A stretch of DNA of 64,000 nucleotides, taken from assembly GCF_041080625.1 (NCBI RefSeq), contig NZ_CP163518.1:6627501-6691500 (forward strand), in the 5' to 3' direction. Positions 26,079 to 35,444 of this stretch are shown in pieces. Within the stretch, counting starts at the first letter, position 1. Every line of letters starts with the position of its first letter. The stretch comes from Streptomyces sp. CG1. Its GTDB lineage: Bacteria; Actinomycetota; Actinomycetes; Streptomycetales; Streptomycetaceae. The notes beneath the pieces were generated by a model, which worked only from the letters and a program-made list of their open reading frames with translations, ran no database searches and had not been told where the DNA came from. Position numbers and translations under genes: made by a program.

Positions 26079-26723
26079 TCAGGGGTTTTTCGTGGGGAGG
26101 CCATGCTCCAGGACGTCCAGGGCCCGGTCCATGAGGGCCTTGAGGTCCTCCGTGTGACCGTGCTCGGCCCAGTACATGGAGACCTCCAGCAGTCCGCCGG
26201 TGACAGCCATCGCGTGCACCCGGACCTCCAGGCTGTCCGGGGCGAGCCCGGTGCGTTCCGCGGCGGCCTGGGAGAGCAGCCGGCCGGTGCTGGACATGCT
26301 CTCCATCATCCGGGAGCGGACTGCGGGCACCTCGGTCGTCAGCCGGGTCCGCAGCCGGATCTCCTCGGGGTCCGCCTCCATCATGAGATCGAGGGCCCTG
26401 CGCATCACGTACCGCAGCGAGTCCATCCACGGCTCGTCCGTCGGCCGCGTGCGCAGCTCCTCCAGCATCAGCGGGTCGTACTCGTCCGTGAGGACGATGT
26501 CCTCCTTGGTCGGGAAGTACCGGAAGACGGTCGACGGCGACACCTCGGCGCGCTCGGCGATCTGGTCGATCGTCGTGGCGTCGTAGCCCTGCTCCTTGAT
26601 CAGTGCGTAGGTCGCCGCGCGGATCGCCTCCCGGGTCTTGATCTTCTTGCGTTCCCGCAGGCCGAGGCGGGGCCGGTCGGCAGGGGCGGTGCTGGGGGTG
26701 CGTGCGGCCGTCATGCCGGTCAT
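26079..26723 (-). CDS. TetR-family transcriptional regulator
   Basis: This 214-residue repressor has the TetR helix-turn-helix (LRERKKIKTREAIRAATYAL ... AERAEVSPSTVFRYFPTKEDIV) and a C-terminal ligand domain. The ATG overlaps the stop of the MFS gene (ATGA), so it is co-translated with the pump. The palindrome TGAGAGT-A-ACTCTCA in front of the MFS start is its likely operator, giving autoregulated drug-inducible efflux. An ATG three codons downstream is an alternative start. Confidence 0.93.
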   Translation of the reverse strand: MTGMTAARTPSTAPADRPRLGLRERKKIKTREAIRAATYALIKEQGYDATTIDQIAERAEVSPSTVFRYFPTKEDIVLTDEYDPLMLEELRTRPTDEPWMDSLRYVMRRALDLMMEADPEEIRLRTRLTTEVPAVRSRMMESMSSTGRLLSQAAAERTGLAPDSLEVRVHAMAVTGGLLEVSMYWAEHGHTEDLKALMDRALDVLEHGLPTKNP

Positions 26724-28297
26724 TGTCCGGCATCCGCGACGGGGGCGGCCACGGCCGGGGTCTCCTCGTTCTCCCCCCGCTGCGTGTCCCGCACCACCGG
26801 TGTGTTGGGCAGCAGCAGGGCCGCGAGCAGGGCGGCCACGAGGGCGGCGACACCGCAGACGAGCAGCACCAGGGTCATTCCGTGGACGTACGACATATTT
26901 GCGGACGCCGCCAGATGGGCCGAGTCGGTGTGTGCGGCCACCACATGGGCGGCGACCACGGACTCCCGGGCGGTGTGGACCGCCGGCCCGGGCAGCCCGG
27001 CCACGTCGAGCCGGTCCCGGAAGGCACTCGCGAGGAGGCTGCCGAGCAGCGCGATGCCGATGGCGCCGCCGACCTGGCGGAAGGTGCTGAGCAGCCCGGC
27101 GCCGCTGCCGGCCCGAGCGGCGGGCAGGGCGCCGAGTGCGCCGTCCATGGCCGGGACCATCGAGAAGCCGAAGCCCAGGCCGGCGATCGACAGCCACAGC
27201 GCGGTGAATCCATAGCCGTCGTGCACGGTCGTGCGGCTGCCCAGCAGCGCGGCGAAGGCGAGCACGACCAGACCCGCACTGACCACCGCGCGCGACCCGA
27301 ACCGGGCGACGAACGGCTGGGCGCTCTTCGCGGCGATCAACAGCCCGGCCATCATGGGCAGCAGCCGCAGACCGGTGGCGAAGGCGTCGTGGCCGAGGAC
27401 CGCCTGCAGATATGTCGGCACGGCGAACATCAGGCCCGACAGCACGAACATCGCCAGGGTCGCGGCGACGGTGTTGAGCAGGAAGCCGCGGTGCGTGAGC
27501 AGGCCCATGTCCAGCATGGGGCGGGACATCCGGCGTTCGCGCAGCACCAGGGAGCCGAGCAGGACGGCGGCCGCCGCGAACATCGCCAGTTCCAGGCCGT
27601 CGCCCCAGCCGCGGTCCGGGGCCTCGATGATCGCGTAGATGAGGGCGCCCAGGCCGGCCACGGTGAGTGCGGTGGAGACGGCGTCGACCTTCGGGGTGGC
27701 CGGGTCCCGGGTCTCCGGCAGCAGGAAGAAGCAGGCGGCGATGCCGATGCCGGCCATCGGGATGTTGATCAGGAAGACCGAGCCCCACCAGAAGTGGTTC
27801 AGCAGAAAGCCGCCGACCAGGGGTCCGAGGGGCATGCCGAGGGCAGAGGCGGCGGTGATCAGGCCGACGGCCTTGCCGCGCTCCTCCGGGCCGAACAACG
27901 CGGGCAGCACGGCCAGGGCCAGCGGCATGATCAGCGCGCCCCCGATGCCCATGACCGCGCGGGCGGCGATCACGGCGTTCACATCGCCGGCCAGGGCGCC
28001 CAGCACCGAGCCGCCCAGGAAGACGGTCAGTCCGGCGATCAGCATCAGCCGACGGCCGAACCGGTCGCCGAGCAGGCCCGCCGGGAGCATCAGCGCGGCG
28101 AAGACGACGATGTACGCGTCCGCCATCCACTGCTGCTGCCCGGTCGTGGCGCCGAGCTGCCCGGCCATGGTCGGCAGGGCCACGTTGAGGATCGTCGAGT
28201 CGAAGCCGAGCACCAGCATGCTCGCGACCAGGGCCCCGAGGGCCCACCAGCGGCGGGGGTCGCGCCGTGTGTCATCGGCGTGAGTGACAGTAGCCAT
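26720..28297 (-). CDS. MFS drug efflux transporter, DHA2 (EmrB/QacA) family
   Basis: This 525-residue protein has fourteen hydrophobic segments. DSTILNVALPTMAGQL in helix 1 is the DHA2 signature; the helix 2-3 loop GLLGDRFGRRLMLIAG and helix 5 motif C-like GPLVGGFLLNHFWWGSVFLINIP are also present. Proton-driven export of hydrophobic drugs is expected. The coding start follows almost directly after the palindromic operator and shows no ribosome binding site, so the mRNA may be leaderless. Confidence 0.93.
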   Translation of the reverse strand: MATVTHADDTRRDPRRWWALGALVASMLVLGFDSTILNVALPTMAGQLGATTGQQQWMADAYIVVFAALMLPAGLLGDRFGRRLMLIAGLTVFLGGSVLGALAGDVNAVIAARAVMGIGGALIMPLALAVLPALFGPEERGKAVGLITAASALGMPLGPLVGGFLLNHFWWGSVFLINIPMAGIGIAACFFLLPETRDPATPKVDAVSTALTVAGLGALIYAIIEAPDRGWGDGLELAMFAAAAVLLGSLVLRERRMSRPMLDMGLLTHRGFLLNTVAATLAMFVLSGLMFAVPTYLQAVLGHDAFATGLRLLPMMAGLLIAAKSAQPFVARFGSRAVVSAGLVVLAFAALLGSRTTVHDGYGFTALWLSIAGLGFGFSMVPAMDGALGALPAARAGSGAGLLSTFRQVGGAIGIALLGSLLASAFRDRLDVAGLPGPAVHTARESVVAAHVVAAHTDSAHLAASANMSYVHGMTLVLLVCGVAALVAALLAALLLPNTPVVRDTQRGENEETPAVAAPVADAGQ

Positions 28298-28301
28298 GAA
28301 A

Positions 28302-28334
28302 TGAGAGTAACTCTCAAAATCGTGGAGCTGTCAA
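28302..28334 (-). promoter_or_regulatory. Promoter and TetR operator of the MFS-tetR operon
   Basis: On the minus strand TTGACA (28334-28329) is followed after 17 bp by GTTACT, inside the 15-bp palindrome TGAGAGT-A-ACTCTCA (28302-28316). The palindrome would block RNA polymerase when occupied. The predicted start of transcription falls within a few bases of the ATG. Confidence 0.6.
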
Positions 28335-28384
28335 CAGGTGGTCGGTGTCAGGCAGCCGGAGACTCGTGTCACGGCACACGAAAA

Positions 28385-28410
28385 CGGCCACGGCTGGTGA
28401 GCCGTGGCCG
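28385..28410 (-). terminator. Terminator of the hemolysin III gene
   Basis: Perfect 11-bp stem CGGCCACGGCT / AGCCGTGGCCG with a 4-nt loop, followed by TTTTCGTG on the minus strand. Confidence 0.85.
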
Positions 28411-28452
28411 GAAAGAGAGGGAAGGGGAGGGAAAGAGGGAGGGTGCTGAGCG

Positions 28453-29175
28453 CTACGCGTGCTGGTAGGCCACCAGCGAGATGCCGACGTAGTGGACGAT
28501 GAACGCGGCGAGCGTGAAGGAGTGGAAGACCTCGTGGAAGCCGAACCAGCGCGGTGACGGGTTCGGGCGCTTGATGCCGTAGATCACGCCGCCGGCGCTG
28601 TAGAGCAGACCGCCGACGATCACCAGGACCAGGACCGCGATACCGCCGGTGCGCAGGAAGTCCGGCAGGAAGAAGACGGCCGCCCAGCCCATCGCTATGT
28701 AGCAGGGCGTGTAGAGCCAGCGCGGGGCGCCGACCCAGAAGACCCGGAAGACGATGCCGGCCGCGGCGGCGGCCCAGATGCCCCACAGCAGCCACTGCCC
28801 CTTCGCGCCGGGCAGGAGCAGCATGGTCAGCGGGGTGTAGGTGCCCGCGATGATCAGGAAGATGTTGGCGTGGTCGAGGCGGCGCAGGACGCCGTCCATC
28901 CGGGGGCTCCAGTTGCCCCGGTGGTACAGCGCGCTGACGCCGAAGAGCAGGCAGGCCGTCAGGACGTAGATCCCGCAGGCGACACGGCCTCTGGTGGAGT
29001 CGGCGAGAGCGGTGAGCACGAGGCCCGCGATGAGTACGGCCGGGAACATGCCGAGGTGCAGCCAGCCGCGGAGCCTGGGTTTGACCGGATGCGGCAGGGA
29101 GCGCGCGACGGAACCGCGGCCGGCGGCCGGCGGGTCCATGGGCGCGTCGGAGGCGGACGCAGTCATGGGCGGCAT
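28453..29175 (-). CDS. Hemolysin III / TrhA-family membrane protein (PAQR superfamily)
   Basis: This 240-residue protein has seven hydrophobic helices and the PAQR metal-site residues: Ser-Ala-Leu-Tyr-His (GVSALYHRGNW), Asp in LRRLDHANIF, and the C-terminal pair His-x-x-x-His (FGFHEVFHSFT). The family is linked to membrane homeostasis; toxin function is not established for bacterial members in general. The ATG at 29166 is an alternative start three codons in. The upstream region carries TACGG-AA-CCGTA. Confidence 0.9.
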   Translation of the reverse strand: MPPMTASASDAPMDPPAAGRGSVARSLPHPVKPRLRGWLHLGMFPAVLIAGLVLTALADSTRGRVACGIYVLTACLLFGVSALYHRGNWSPRMDGVLRRLDHANIFLIIAGTYTPLTMLLLPGAKGQWLLWGIWAAAAAGIVFRVFWVGAPRWLYTPCYIAMGWAAVFFLPDFLRTGGIAVLVLVIVGGLLYSAGGVIYGIKRPNPSPRWFGFHEVFHSFTLAAFIVHYVGISLVAYQHA

Positions 29176-29535
29176 CGTACCTACGGAACCGTAAGTTACG
29201 GATCAGTCTCGCGCCCCGGAGTGGTCCGGAGTGGCCATCGTCTCATGGGCGACCTGGCCGAGGTGTTCAAAAAGTCTTTCAGGCGAACTCAACGTGCACG
29301 TAAAGGAACACGGAGATATGCAGGAAAGACGCGAAAACCGTGGCCTTCCTCACGCCGCTCACCTGTGACACCCCCTGGACATATGCGCACTGTGGACGGA
29401 TGATCAAATGAGTGCGGTCGGCACCGGATGAGCGCCCACAGTCGAACCGACTGCGAAGCATCCGGGTCGCAGCCCCCACGGGGCCCCAAGGAAAAATCCC
29501 TCACCAGGGCAAAAATCCCTCACTTAGGAGCAATC
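29176..29535. promoter_or_regulatory. 360-bp intergenic region before pckG
   Basis: No gene is seen. It contains the inverted repeat TACGG-AA-CCGTA near the hemolysin III start and a comparatively AT-rich stretch at about 29270-29410 likely to hold the pckG promoter. Two direct repeats AAAAATCCCTCAC (29492-29504 and 29511-29523, 19 bp apart) lie just before the pckG ribosome binding site. Confidence 0.5.
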
Positions 29536-31353
29536 GTGGCGCGCGACATCGCGGCTCCCGCCCCCACCAACCACCAGGAACTGATCTCGTGGGTCAACGA
29601 GATCGCCGAACTGACCCAGCCGGACAGCGTGGTCTGGTGTGACGGCTCCGAGGCCGAGTACGAGCGGCTGGCCGAAGAACTGGTAGCCAAGGGCACCTTC
29701 AGGAAGCTCGACCCGATCAAGCGCCCCAACTCCTACTACGCCGCCTCCGACCCGACCGATGTCGCGCGGGTCGAGGACCGGACGTTCATCTGCTCCGAGA
29801 AGGAGGAGGACGCGGGCCCGACCAACCACTGGAAGGCCCCCGCCGAGATGCGGGACATCTTCAGCGGCGAGAAAGGCCTGTTCCGCGGCTCCATGCGGGG
29901 CCGCACCATGTATGTCGTCCCGTTCTGCATGGGCCCGCTCGGCTCCCCGCTGTCCGCGATCGGCGTGGAGATCACCGACTCCGCCTATGTCGCCGTCTCC
30001 ATGCGCACGATGACGCGCATGGGCCAGGCCGTCCTGGACGAACTCGGCGACGAGGGCTTCTTCGTCAAGGCCGTCCACTCCCTCGGTGCCCCGCTGGAGA
30101 AGGGCCAGGAGGACGTTCCGTGGCCGTGCAACTCCACCAAGTACATCTCGCACTTCCCCGAGTCGCGCGAGATCTGGTCCTACGGCTCCGGCTACGGCGG
30201 CAACGCCCTGCTCGGCAAGAAGTGCTACGCGCTGCGTATCGCCTCCGTCATGGCGCGTGACGAGGGCTGGCTGGCCGAGCACATGCTGATCCTCAAGCTC
30301 ACCCCGCCGCAGGGCGAGTCCAAGTACGTCGCCGCCGCCTTCCCGAGCGCCTGTGGCAAGACCAACCTCGCCATGCTGGAGCCCACGGTCTCCGGCTGGA
30401 CCGTGGAGACCATCGGCGACGACATCGCCTGGATGCGGTTCGGCGAGGACGGCCGCCTCTACGCGATCAACCCCGAGGCCGGCTTCTTCGGCGTCGCGCC
30501 CGGCACCGGTGAGCACACCAACGCCAACGCGATGAAGACCCTGTGGGGCAACGCGGTCTTCACGAACGTCGCGCTCACCGACGACGGCGACGTGTGGTGG
30601 GAGGGCATGACCGAGGAGCTCCCGGCGCACCTGACCGACTGGAAGGGCAACGACTGGAAGCCCGGCGCCGAGACCCCGGCCGCCCACCCCAACGCCCGCT
30701 TCACCGTCCCGGCTTCCCAGTGCCCGATCATCGCGCCGGAGTGGGAGGACCCCAAGGGCGTGCCGATCTCGGCGATCCTCTTCGGCGGCCGCCGCGCCAC
30801 CGCCGTACCGCTGGTGACGGAGTCCTTCGACTGGAACCACGGTGTCTTCCTCGGTGCCAACGTGGCCTCCGAGAAGACCGCCGCCGCCGAGGGCAAGGTC
30901 GGCGAGCTGCGCCGCGACCCGTTCGCGATGCTGCCGTTCTGCGGCTACAACATGGGCGACTACATGGGCCACTGGGTCGATGTCGCCAAGGGCAAGGACC
31001 CGGCGAAGCTCCCGAAGATCTACTACGTCAACTGGTTCCGCAAGAACGACGAGGGCAAGTTCGTCTGGCCGGGCTTCGGCGAGAACTCCCGCGTCCTGAA
31101 GTGGATCGTGGAGCGCCTGGACGGCAAGGCCGAGGGTGTCGAGACGCCGATCGGCGTGCTGCCGACGCGCGAGGCGATCGACACGAACGGGCTCGAACTG
31201 GCCGACTCCGACCTGGACTTCCTGCTCTCGGTCGACAAGGAGGTCTGGCGCGAGGAGGCGGCGCTCGTCCCCGAGCACCTCAACACCTTCGGCGACCACA
31301 CCCCGAAGGAGCTGTGGGACCAGTACCACGCGCTCGTGGAGCGCCTGGGCTAG
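29536..31353 (+). CDS. pckG: Phosphoenolpyruvate carboxykinase (GTP)
   Basis: This 605-residue cytosolic enzyme converts oxaloacetate and GTP to phosphoenolpyruvate, GDP and CO2 at the entry of gluconeogenesis. The P-loop/PEPCK-specific segment [16 protein letters not shown] is present with the reactive Cys, as are [20 protein letters not shown] near the N-terminus and the oxaloacetate/metal region [13 protein letters not shown]. Length fits the GTP-dependent class. The GTG at 29536 follows TAGGAG by 5 nt and gives [16 protein letters not shown]; a longer frame to 29428 has no family match. Confidence 0.97.
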   Translation: MARDIAAPAPTNHQELISWVNEIAELTQPDSVVWCDGSEAEYERLAEELVAKGTFRKLDPIKRPNSYYAASDPTDVARVEDRTFICSEKEEDAGPTNHWKAPAEMRDIFSGEKGLFRGSMRGRTMYVVPFCMGPLGSPLSAIGVEITDSAYVAVSMRTMTRMGQAVLDELGDEGFFVKAVHSLGAPLEKGQEDVPWPCNSTKYISHFPESREIWSYGSGYGGNALLGKKCYALRIASVMARDEGWLAEHMLILKLTPPQGESKYVAAAFPSACGKTNLAMLEPTVSGWTVETIGDDIAWMRFGEDGRLYAINPEAGFFGVAPGTGEHTNANAMKTLWGNAVFTNVALTDDGDVWWEGMTEELPAHLTDWKGNDWKPGAETPAAHPNARFTVPASQCPIIAPEWEDPKGVPISAILFGGRRATAVPLVTESFDWNHGVFLGANVASEKTAAAEGKVGELRRDPFAMLPFCGYNMGDYMGHWVDVAKGKDPAKLPKIYYVNWFRKNDEGKFVWPGFGENSRVLKWIVERLDGKAEGVETPIGVLPTREAIDTNGLELADSDLDFLLSVDKEVWREEAALVPEHLNTFGDHTPKELWDQYHALVERLG

Positions 31354-31734
31354 GGCCCTCCTTTCGGATCAGGCCGGAGAGGCCCTGGTCCCACCCGAGA
31401 CTCCACGGCCGGTCGCCGTGCCCTGACCAGCGATCGTCCCGGCCGGCCGTGGTGACATACCGGCGAGGCCCGCACAACGGCGTGGGGGTCCTGGGCCTGT
31501 CGTCACGTTCCCGCTCGCCCTGCGGGAGCACGGCGGCAGGCCCTCGCCTGTCTCTCGATGAAGGGGCGCGGGGAACCGCGCGGGAAACCACGACGAACCG
31601 GCAGCCGCAGGACGACACAAGCCCCTACGGCGAAACGCACCCCGGCTCAAGCCGGCGCAGTGTCATGGCTCCCGGTCCGCGCGTCGCTGCGGGTGCACGC
31701 GGACCGGGGCCGATCAAGGGGGACCCCGGTGGGG
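31354..31734. other. 381-bp intergenic region after pckG
   Basis: No credible gene is present. An imperfect hairpin directly after the pckG stop (31354-31388, GGGCC-CTCC...GGAG-A-GGCCC) may terminate pckG. Nothing else is evident. Confidence 0.4.
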
Positions 31735-32157
31735 TCAGTGGGCGGCGCTGAGTTCCTGAGGGTCGGTCGGTACGGCGGCGCCGTGCGCGTCCATCCGCTC
31801 GGCCGCGAGGATCGCCGCCGAGGTGTCCGCCCGGGACGCGGCGACGACGAGCGCCCGGCCGGCGAGGGCGTGCGCCCGCTGGTGCAGCGCCGAAGGGTCG
31901 CCGGCCGCGGCCGGTACCGCACGCGCCGGTGCGTGGCCGCCCCGGAGCCGGCTCACCTCGTCGGCCAGGCGTTCCGCGGCGGTGTCGAGGTCGGCCGACG
32001 GGCTCAGCCCGCGCAGCTCGTCGGTCACGGCAAGCAGCGCGGCGAGGTGGCCGGCGAGCTGGATGTCCAGCTCCTCCTCGCGCGACCGGTGGGGGAAGTC
32101 GGAGGCGGTGCCGGCCATCGTGCTGTGGACCGACTTGGTGCGGATCGGTTCGTACAT
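31735..32157 (-). CDS. Conserved hypothetical actinobacterial protein, alpha-helical
   Basis: This 140-residue soluble, Ala-rich protein begins MYEPIRTKSVHSTMAG with a distinctive conserved motif SDFPHRSREEELDIQLAGHL, then amphipathic helices containing heptad-like Leu/Ala spacing. AGGAGG lies 8 nt upstream of the ATG. No domain with known function is recognised. It shares a 90-bp gap with the aminotransferase upstream on the same strand, so co-transcription is possible. Confidence 0.75.
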   Translation of the reverse strand: MYEPIRTKSVHSTMAGTASDFPHRSREEELDIQLAGHLAALLAVTDELRGLSPSADLDTAAERLADEVSRLRGGHAPARAVPAAAGDPSALHQRAHALAGRALVVAASRADTSAAILAAERMDAHGAAVPTDPQELSAAH

Positions 32158-32246
32158 GGGGGATGGCCTCCTGTGCTCTGACAGGAAGCCATCCTAGCTT
32201 GGATTTCGTCTAAAGTTGAGACCGATCACGGAATGGAGTCCGTCGA

Positions 32247-33458
32247 TTACGGCTGGCTGTATCCGTCCAGGAAGGTGCCGATCCGGGTGATCGCGTCCCG
32301 GAGGTCGCCGACCGTCGGCAGGGTCACGACCCGGAAGTGATCCGGCTCGGGCCAGTTGAAGCCCGTGCCCTGGACGACCATGATCTTCTCCTGGCGCAGC
32401 AGGTCCAGGACCATCTGCCGGTCGTCCTTGATCTTGAAGACCTGAGGGTCGAGGCGCGGGAAGAGGTACAGCGCGCCCTTGGGCCGTACGCAGCTCACGC
32501 CCGGGATCTGCGTCAGCAGCTCGTACGCGGTGTCCACCTGCTCCTTCAGCCGGCCGCCCGGCAGCACCAGGTCGTTGATCGACTGGCGTCCGCTGAGCGC
32601 GGCGACCACCCCGTGCTGTCCTGGCATGTTGGCGCACAGGCGCATGTTCGCCAGGATCGTCAGGCCCTCGATGTAGGAGTCGGCGTGGGCACGCGGCCCG
32701 GAGATCGACATCCAGCCCACCCGGTAGCCCGCCACCCGGTACGCCTTGGACATGCCGTTGAAGGTGAGGGTGAGGAGGTCGGGGGCGATCTTCGCGGTCG
32801 GGGTGTGCGTGGCGCCTTCGTAGAGGATCTTGTCGTAGATCTCGTCGGAGCAGATCAGCAGGTTGTGGCGGCGGGCGATGTCGGTCAGGCCCTTCAGCAC
32901 CGCCTCGTCGTACACCGCGCCCGTGGGGTTGTTCGGGTTGATGATGACGAGGGCCTTGGTGCGGTCGGTGACCTTGCGCTCGATGTCGGCGAGGTCGGGC
33001 ATCCAGTCGGACTGCTCGTCACAGCGGTAGTGCACGGCCGTACCGCCCGCGAGGGAGACGGCGGCGGTCCACAGCGGGTAGTCCGGGGCCGGTACGAGGA
33101 CCTCGTCGCCGTCGTCCAGCAGGCCCTGCATCGCCATCACGATCAGCTCGGAGACGCCGTTGCCGATGAAGACGTGCTCGACGTCCGTCTCGATGCCGAG
33201 GGTCTGGTTGTGCATGACGACCGCGCGGCGGGCGGCCAGCAGGCCCTTGGCGTCGCCGTAGCCGTGCGCCGTCGACACGTTCCGGAGGATGTCCTCGAGG
33301 ATCTCCGGGGGGCACTCGAAGCCGAAGGCGGCCGGGTTGCCGGTGTTGAGCTTGAGGATGCGGTGACCGGCCGCCTCCAGCCGCATCGCCTCCTCGAGCA
33401 CCGGTCCCCGGATCTCGTAACAGACGTTGGCGAGCTTGGTCGACTGGATCACCTGCAT
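32247..33458 (-). CDS. PLP-dependent class I aminotransferase (AlaA/AspC-like)
   Basis: This 403-residue cytosolic enzyme is probably an alanine or related glutamate-pyruvate transaminase. Fold-type-I motifs include NTGNPAAFGFECPPEIL, HGYGDAKGLLAARRA, IINPNNPTGAVY, SDEIYDKILYEG, the Schiff-base lysine in FNGMSKAYRVAGYRVGW and the substrate arginine in HFRVVTLPT. The start at MQVIQSTKLANVCYEIRGP (33458) is the family N-terminus; upstream codons to 33509 are dispensable. No strong ribosome binding site precedes it. Confidence 0.9.
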   Translation of the reverse strand: MQVIQSTKLANVCYEIRGPVLEEAMRLEAAGHRILKLNTGNPAAFGFECPPEILEDILRNVSTAHGYGDAKGLLAARRAVVMHNQTLGIETDVEHVFIGNGVSELIVMAMQGLLDDGDEVLVPAPDYPLWTAAVSLAGGTAVHYRCDEQSDWMPDLADIERKVTDRTKALVIINPNNPTGAVYDEAVLKGLTDIARRHNLLICSDEIYDKILYEGATHTPTAKIAPDLLTLTFNGMSKAYRVAGYRVGWMSISGPRAHADSYIEGLTILANMRLCANMPGQHGVVAALSGRQSINDLVLPGGRLKEQVDTAYELLTQIPGVSCVRPKGALYLFPRLDPQVFKIKDDRQMVLDLLRQEKIMVVQGTGFNWPEPDHFRVVTLPTVGDLRDAITRIGTFLDGYSQP

Positions 33459-33675
33459 GCTCGTGAGCTTACGACCCGGTGTCGCTTCGTGGGTCGTGTT
33501 TTCCACCACGCGAGACGGGGAGGTTTGTCCGGATATCGCCGATGGCTGTCTCAGGAGCCACTTGCGTCTCTAAAATGCGGTGCCGCTGCACCGGGTATGG
33601 CCGGTACGGCGGGGTGGTCCGGGGGCGGGCGCGTGTGGGCGGCTTGTGTGCACAGCGAGGCGGAGTGGGGCGGGC

Positions 33676-34365
33676 ATGCACGGAGAGACGGGTACGGACG
33701 GCAGACGTGGACCGGGCGAGGTCCCGGCGCCCCAGGATCCCCCGAACGTGTACCTGCCCCGGGCGGCCTCCGCTCCGGCGTACGACGGGTACGCCGACCC
33801 CGCCGCCGCCCACGGCTGGATGAGTGCCTACGACGAGACCCGCGAGCTGCCCCCGGTGCCCCCGCTGACCGGGCCGACCGGGCCGACAGGGCCGAACGCG
33901 CCGGCCGAGCCGACCGGCCGTTCTCTGCCGGGTGAGGGGCGGGCCGCGCGGCGGCGCGCCGGGCGGCGCACGGGCGGCCGTAGCCGAGTGGCGGCCGTCG
34001 CCGGGGCGCTGGGGGTGGCCGGTGCGGTCGCGGTGATCGCCGCTGTGGCAGGCGGCTCCGGTTCCCCCACCTCGAAGGAGCCCGGTCCGGCCGTCGCCGG
34101 CTCCGCCACCGCGAGCCCCCGCACGGCCACCGGGTCCCCGGCCGCGGCCACCTCGGCGGCCGCGGCCGATGCCCCCTCGGCCGCACCGGCCCGCTCGTCG
34201 GCCTCCCCGGCCGTCCGCGTGTCGCACGCCTGGGAGACCGGCGGCCCGGCCGCCCCGACCTCGGCTCCGGCCCCGGTGACGTCCAGCGCCCCCGCGCCCG
34301 CCTCCTCGCCCGGCTTCCCCGGCGGCCGGGGCCGCGGTCACGGCGCCACGAAGCACCCCCGCTGA
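33676..34365 (+). CDS. Ala/Pro/Ser-rich single-span membrane protein
   Basis: This 229-residue protein of low complexity has a proline-rich cytoplasmic N-terminus, an Arg-rich patch (RAARRRAGRRTGGRSR), one helix (VAAVAGALGVAGAVAVIAAVAGG, about residues 112-134) and an extracytoplasmic tail of Ala/Ser/Pro repeats. This resembles wall-spanning linker tails. The start at the ATG 33676 is uncertain since the ribosome binding site is only a G-rich stretch. No function is recognised. Confidence 0.65.
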   Translation: MHGETGTDGRRGPGEVPAPQDPPNVYLPRAASAPAYDGYADPAAAHGWMSAYDETRELPPVPPLTGPTGPTGPNAPAEPTGRSLPGEGRAARRRAGRRTGGRSRVAAVAGALGVAGAVAVIAAVAGGSGSPTSKEPGPAVAGSATASPRTATGSPAAATSAAAADAPSAAPARSSASPAVRVSHAWETGGPAAPTSAPAPVTSSAPAPASSPGFPGGRGRGHGATKHPR

Positions 34366-34391
34366 CCGGTGGGGGAGCAACCCGGTGGGCG

Positions 34392-34421
34392 TCGTATTCC
34401 CTCGTATTCCCTCGTATTCCC
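34392..34421 (+). repeat. Three tandem TCGTATTCCC units
   Basis: Three perfect 10-bp direct repeats lie between the Ala/Pro-rich protein and the protease gene, about 160 bp before the protease start. Confidence 0.9.
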
Positions 34422-34580
34422 TCGTCACGAAGCCGAAGGCACTCGCTTCGTACAGGGAAACCCCTATGACCTGAGCCTGCTTCTTGTTCCCGCCCCCCTC
34501 TCCCGTCGACAATGCGCATGACAAGCGAGCGGGCGGCCGGAAGATCTCCGGTCGCCCAAGTCGTAAGAGGGGACCCCCAC

Positions 34581-35414
34581 ATGAACAAGCCTCTCCTTGC
34601 CGCGCTCTCCTCCCTGGCCCTGGCCGGGCTGGGCGCCGCTCCCGCGGTCGCCGCACCGCACACCGTCGTCAAGCCCAAGGCGACCGTCGACTTCGCCGGC
34701 ACCGTCGCGCTCAGCGACTGCTCCGGCTCCGTCATCCGCTTCCCCAACTCGGCCGACAGCGACCCGGCGCTCGTACTGACCAACGGCCACTGCCTGGAGA
34801 CCGGCTTCCCCGATCCCGGCCAGGTCATCACCGGCCAGTCCTCCAGCCGTACCTTCGGCCTGCTGAACTCCGCCGGCAGCAAGGTCGCCACCCTCCGCGC
34901 CAACCAGGTCGTCTACTCGACCATGACGGACACGGACGTCACGATCTACCGGCTGACCAGCACATACGCGCAGATCAAGAGCTCCTACGGCATCAGCCCG
35001 CTCACCGTGAACGACAGCCACCCCACCGCCGGCACCGCGATCAAGGTCGTCTCCGGCTACTGGAAGCGCACCTACAGCTGCAGCATCGACGGGTTCGTGT
35101 ACCGGCTGAAGGAGGGCGACTGGACCTGGAAGGACTCGGTCCGCTACACCTCCTCCTGCAACACCATCGGCGGTACGTCCGGCTCCCCGGTCATCGACAC
35201 CAGCACCGGCAAGGTCGTCGCCGTCAACAACACCGGCAACGAGGACGGCGAGACCTGCACGGTCAACAACCCGTGCGAGGTGGACGAGAACGGCAACGTC
35301 ACCATCCACAAGGGCACCAACTACGCCGAGGAGACCTACCAGATCCCGGCCTGCTTCACCACGGGCAACAAGCTGGACCTCGGCGCGTCCGGCTGCGCCC
35401 TGCCGAAGCCGTAA
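34581..35414 (+). CDS. Secreted trypsin-like serine protease (S1 family)
   Basis: This 277-residue exported protein has a signal peptide ending near APAVAA-A (about residue 24). The S1 catalytic triad is His70 in LTNGHCLE, Asp119 in DTDVTIYRL and Ser200 in GGTSGSPVID. Four or more cysteines (SDCSGS, GHCLE, YSCSIDG, SSCNTIGG, ETCTVNNPCE) can form disulfides. No propeptide of alpha-lytic type is seen. GAGGGGA stands before the ATG at 34581. It probably degrades extracellular protein. Confidence 0.9.
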   Translation: MNKPLLAALSSLALAGLGAAPAVAAPHTVVKPKATVDFAGTVALSDCSGSVIRFPNSADSDPALVLTNGHCLETGFPDPGQVITGQSSSRTFGLLNSAGSKVATLRANQVVYSTMTDTDVTIYRLTSTYAQIKSSYGISPLTVNDSHPTAGTAIKVVSGYWKRTYSCSIDGFVYRLKEGDWTWKDSVRYTSSCNTIGGTSGSPVIDTSTGKVVAVNNTGNEDGETCTVNNPCEVDENGNVTIHKGTNYAEETYQIPACFTTGNKLDLGASGCALPKP

Positions 35415-35444
35415 GGCCGTAAAACCGTGAAGCCGTAAGGGCGG

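Noticed and set aside
26079..28247. A single 722-codon frame joining the TetR gene with upstream sequence
   Set aside because: Its first two thirds are an alternative frame of the MFS gene; TetR homology begins only at the ATG at 26723, which overlaps the MFS stop.
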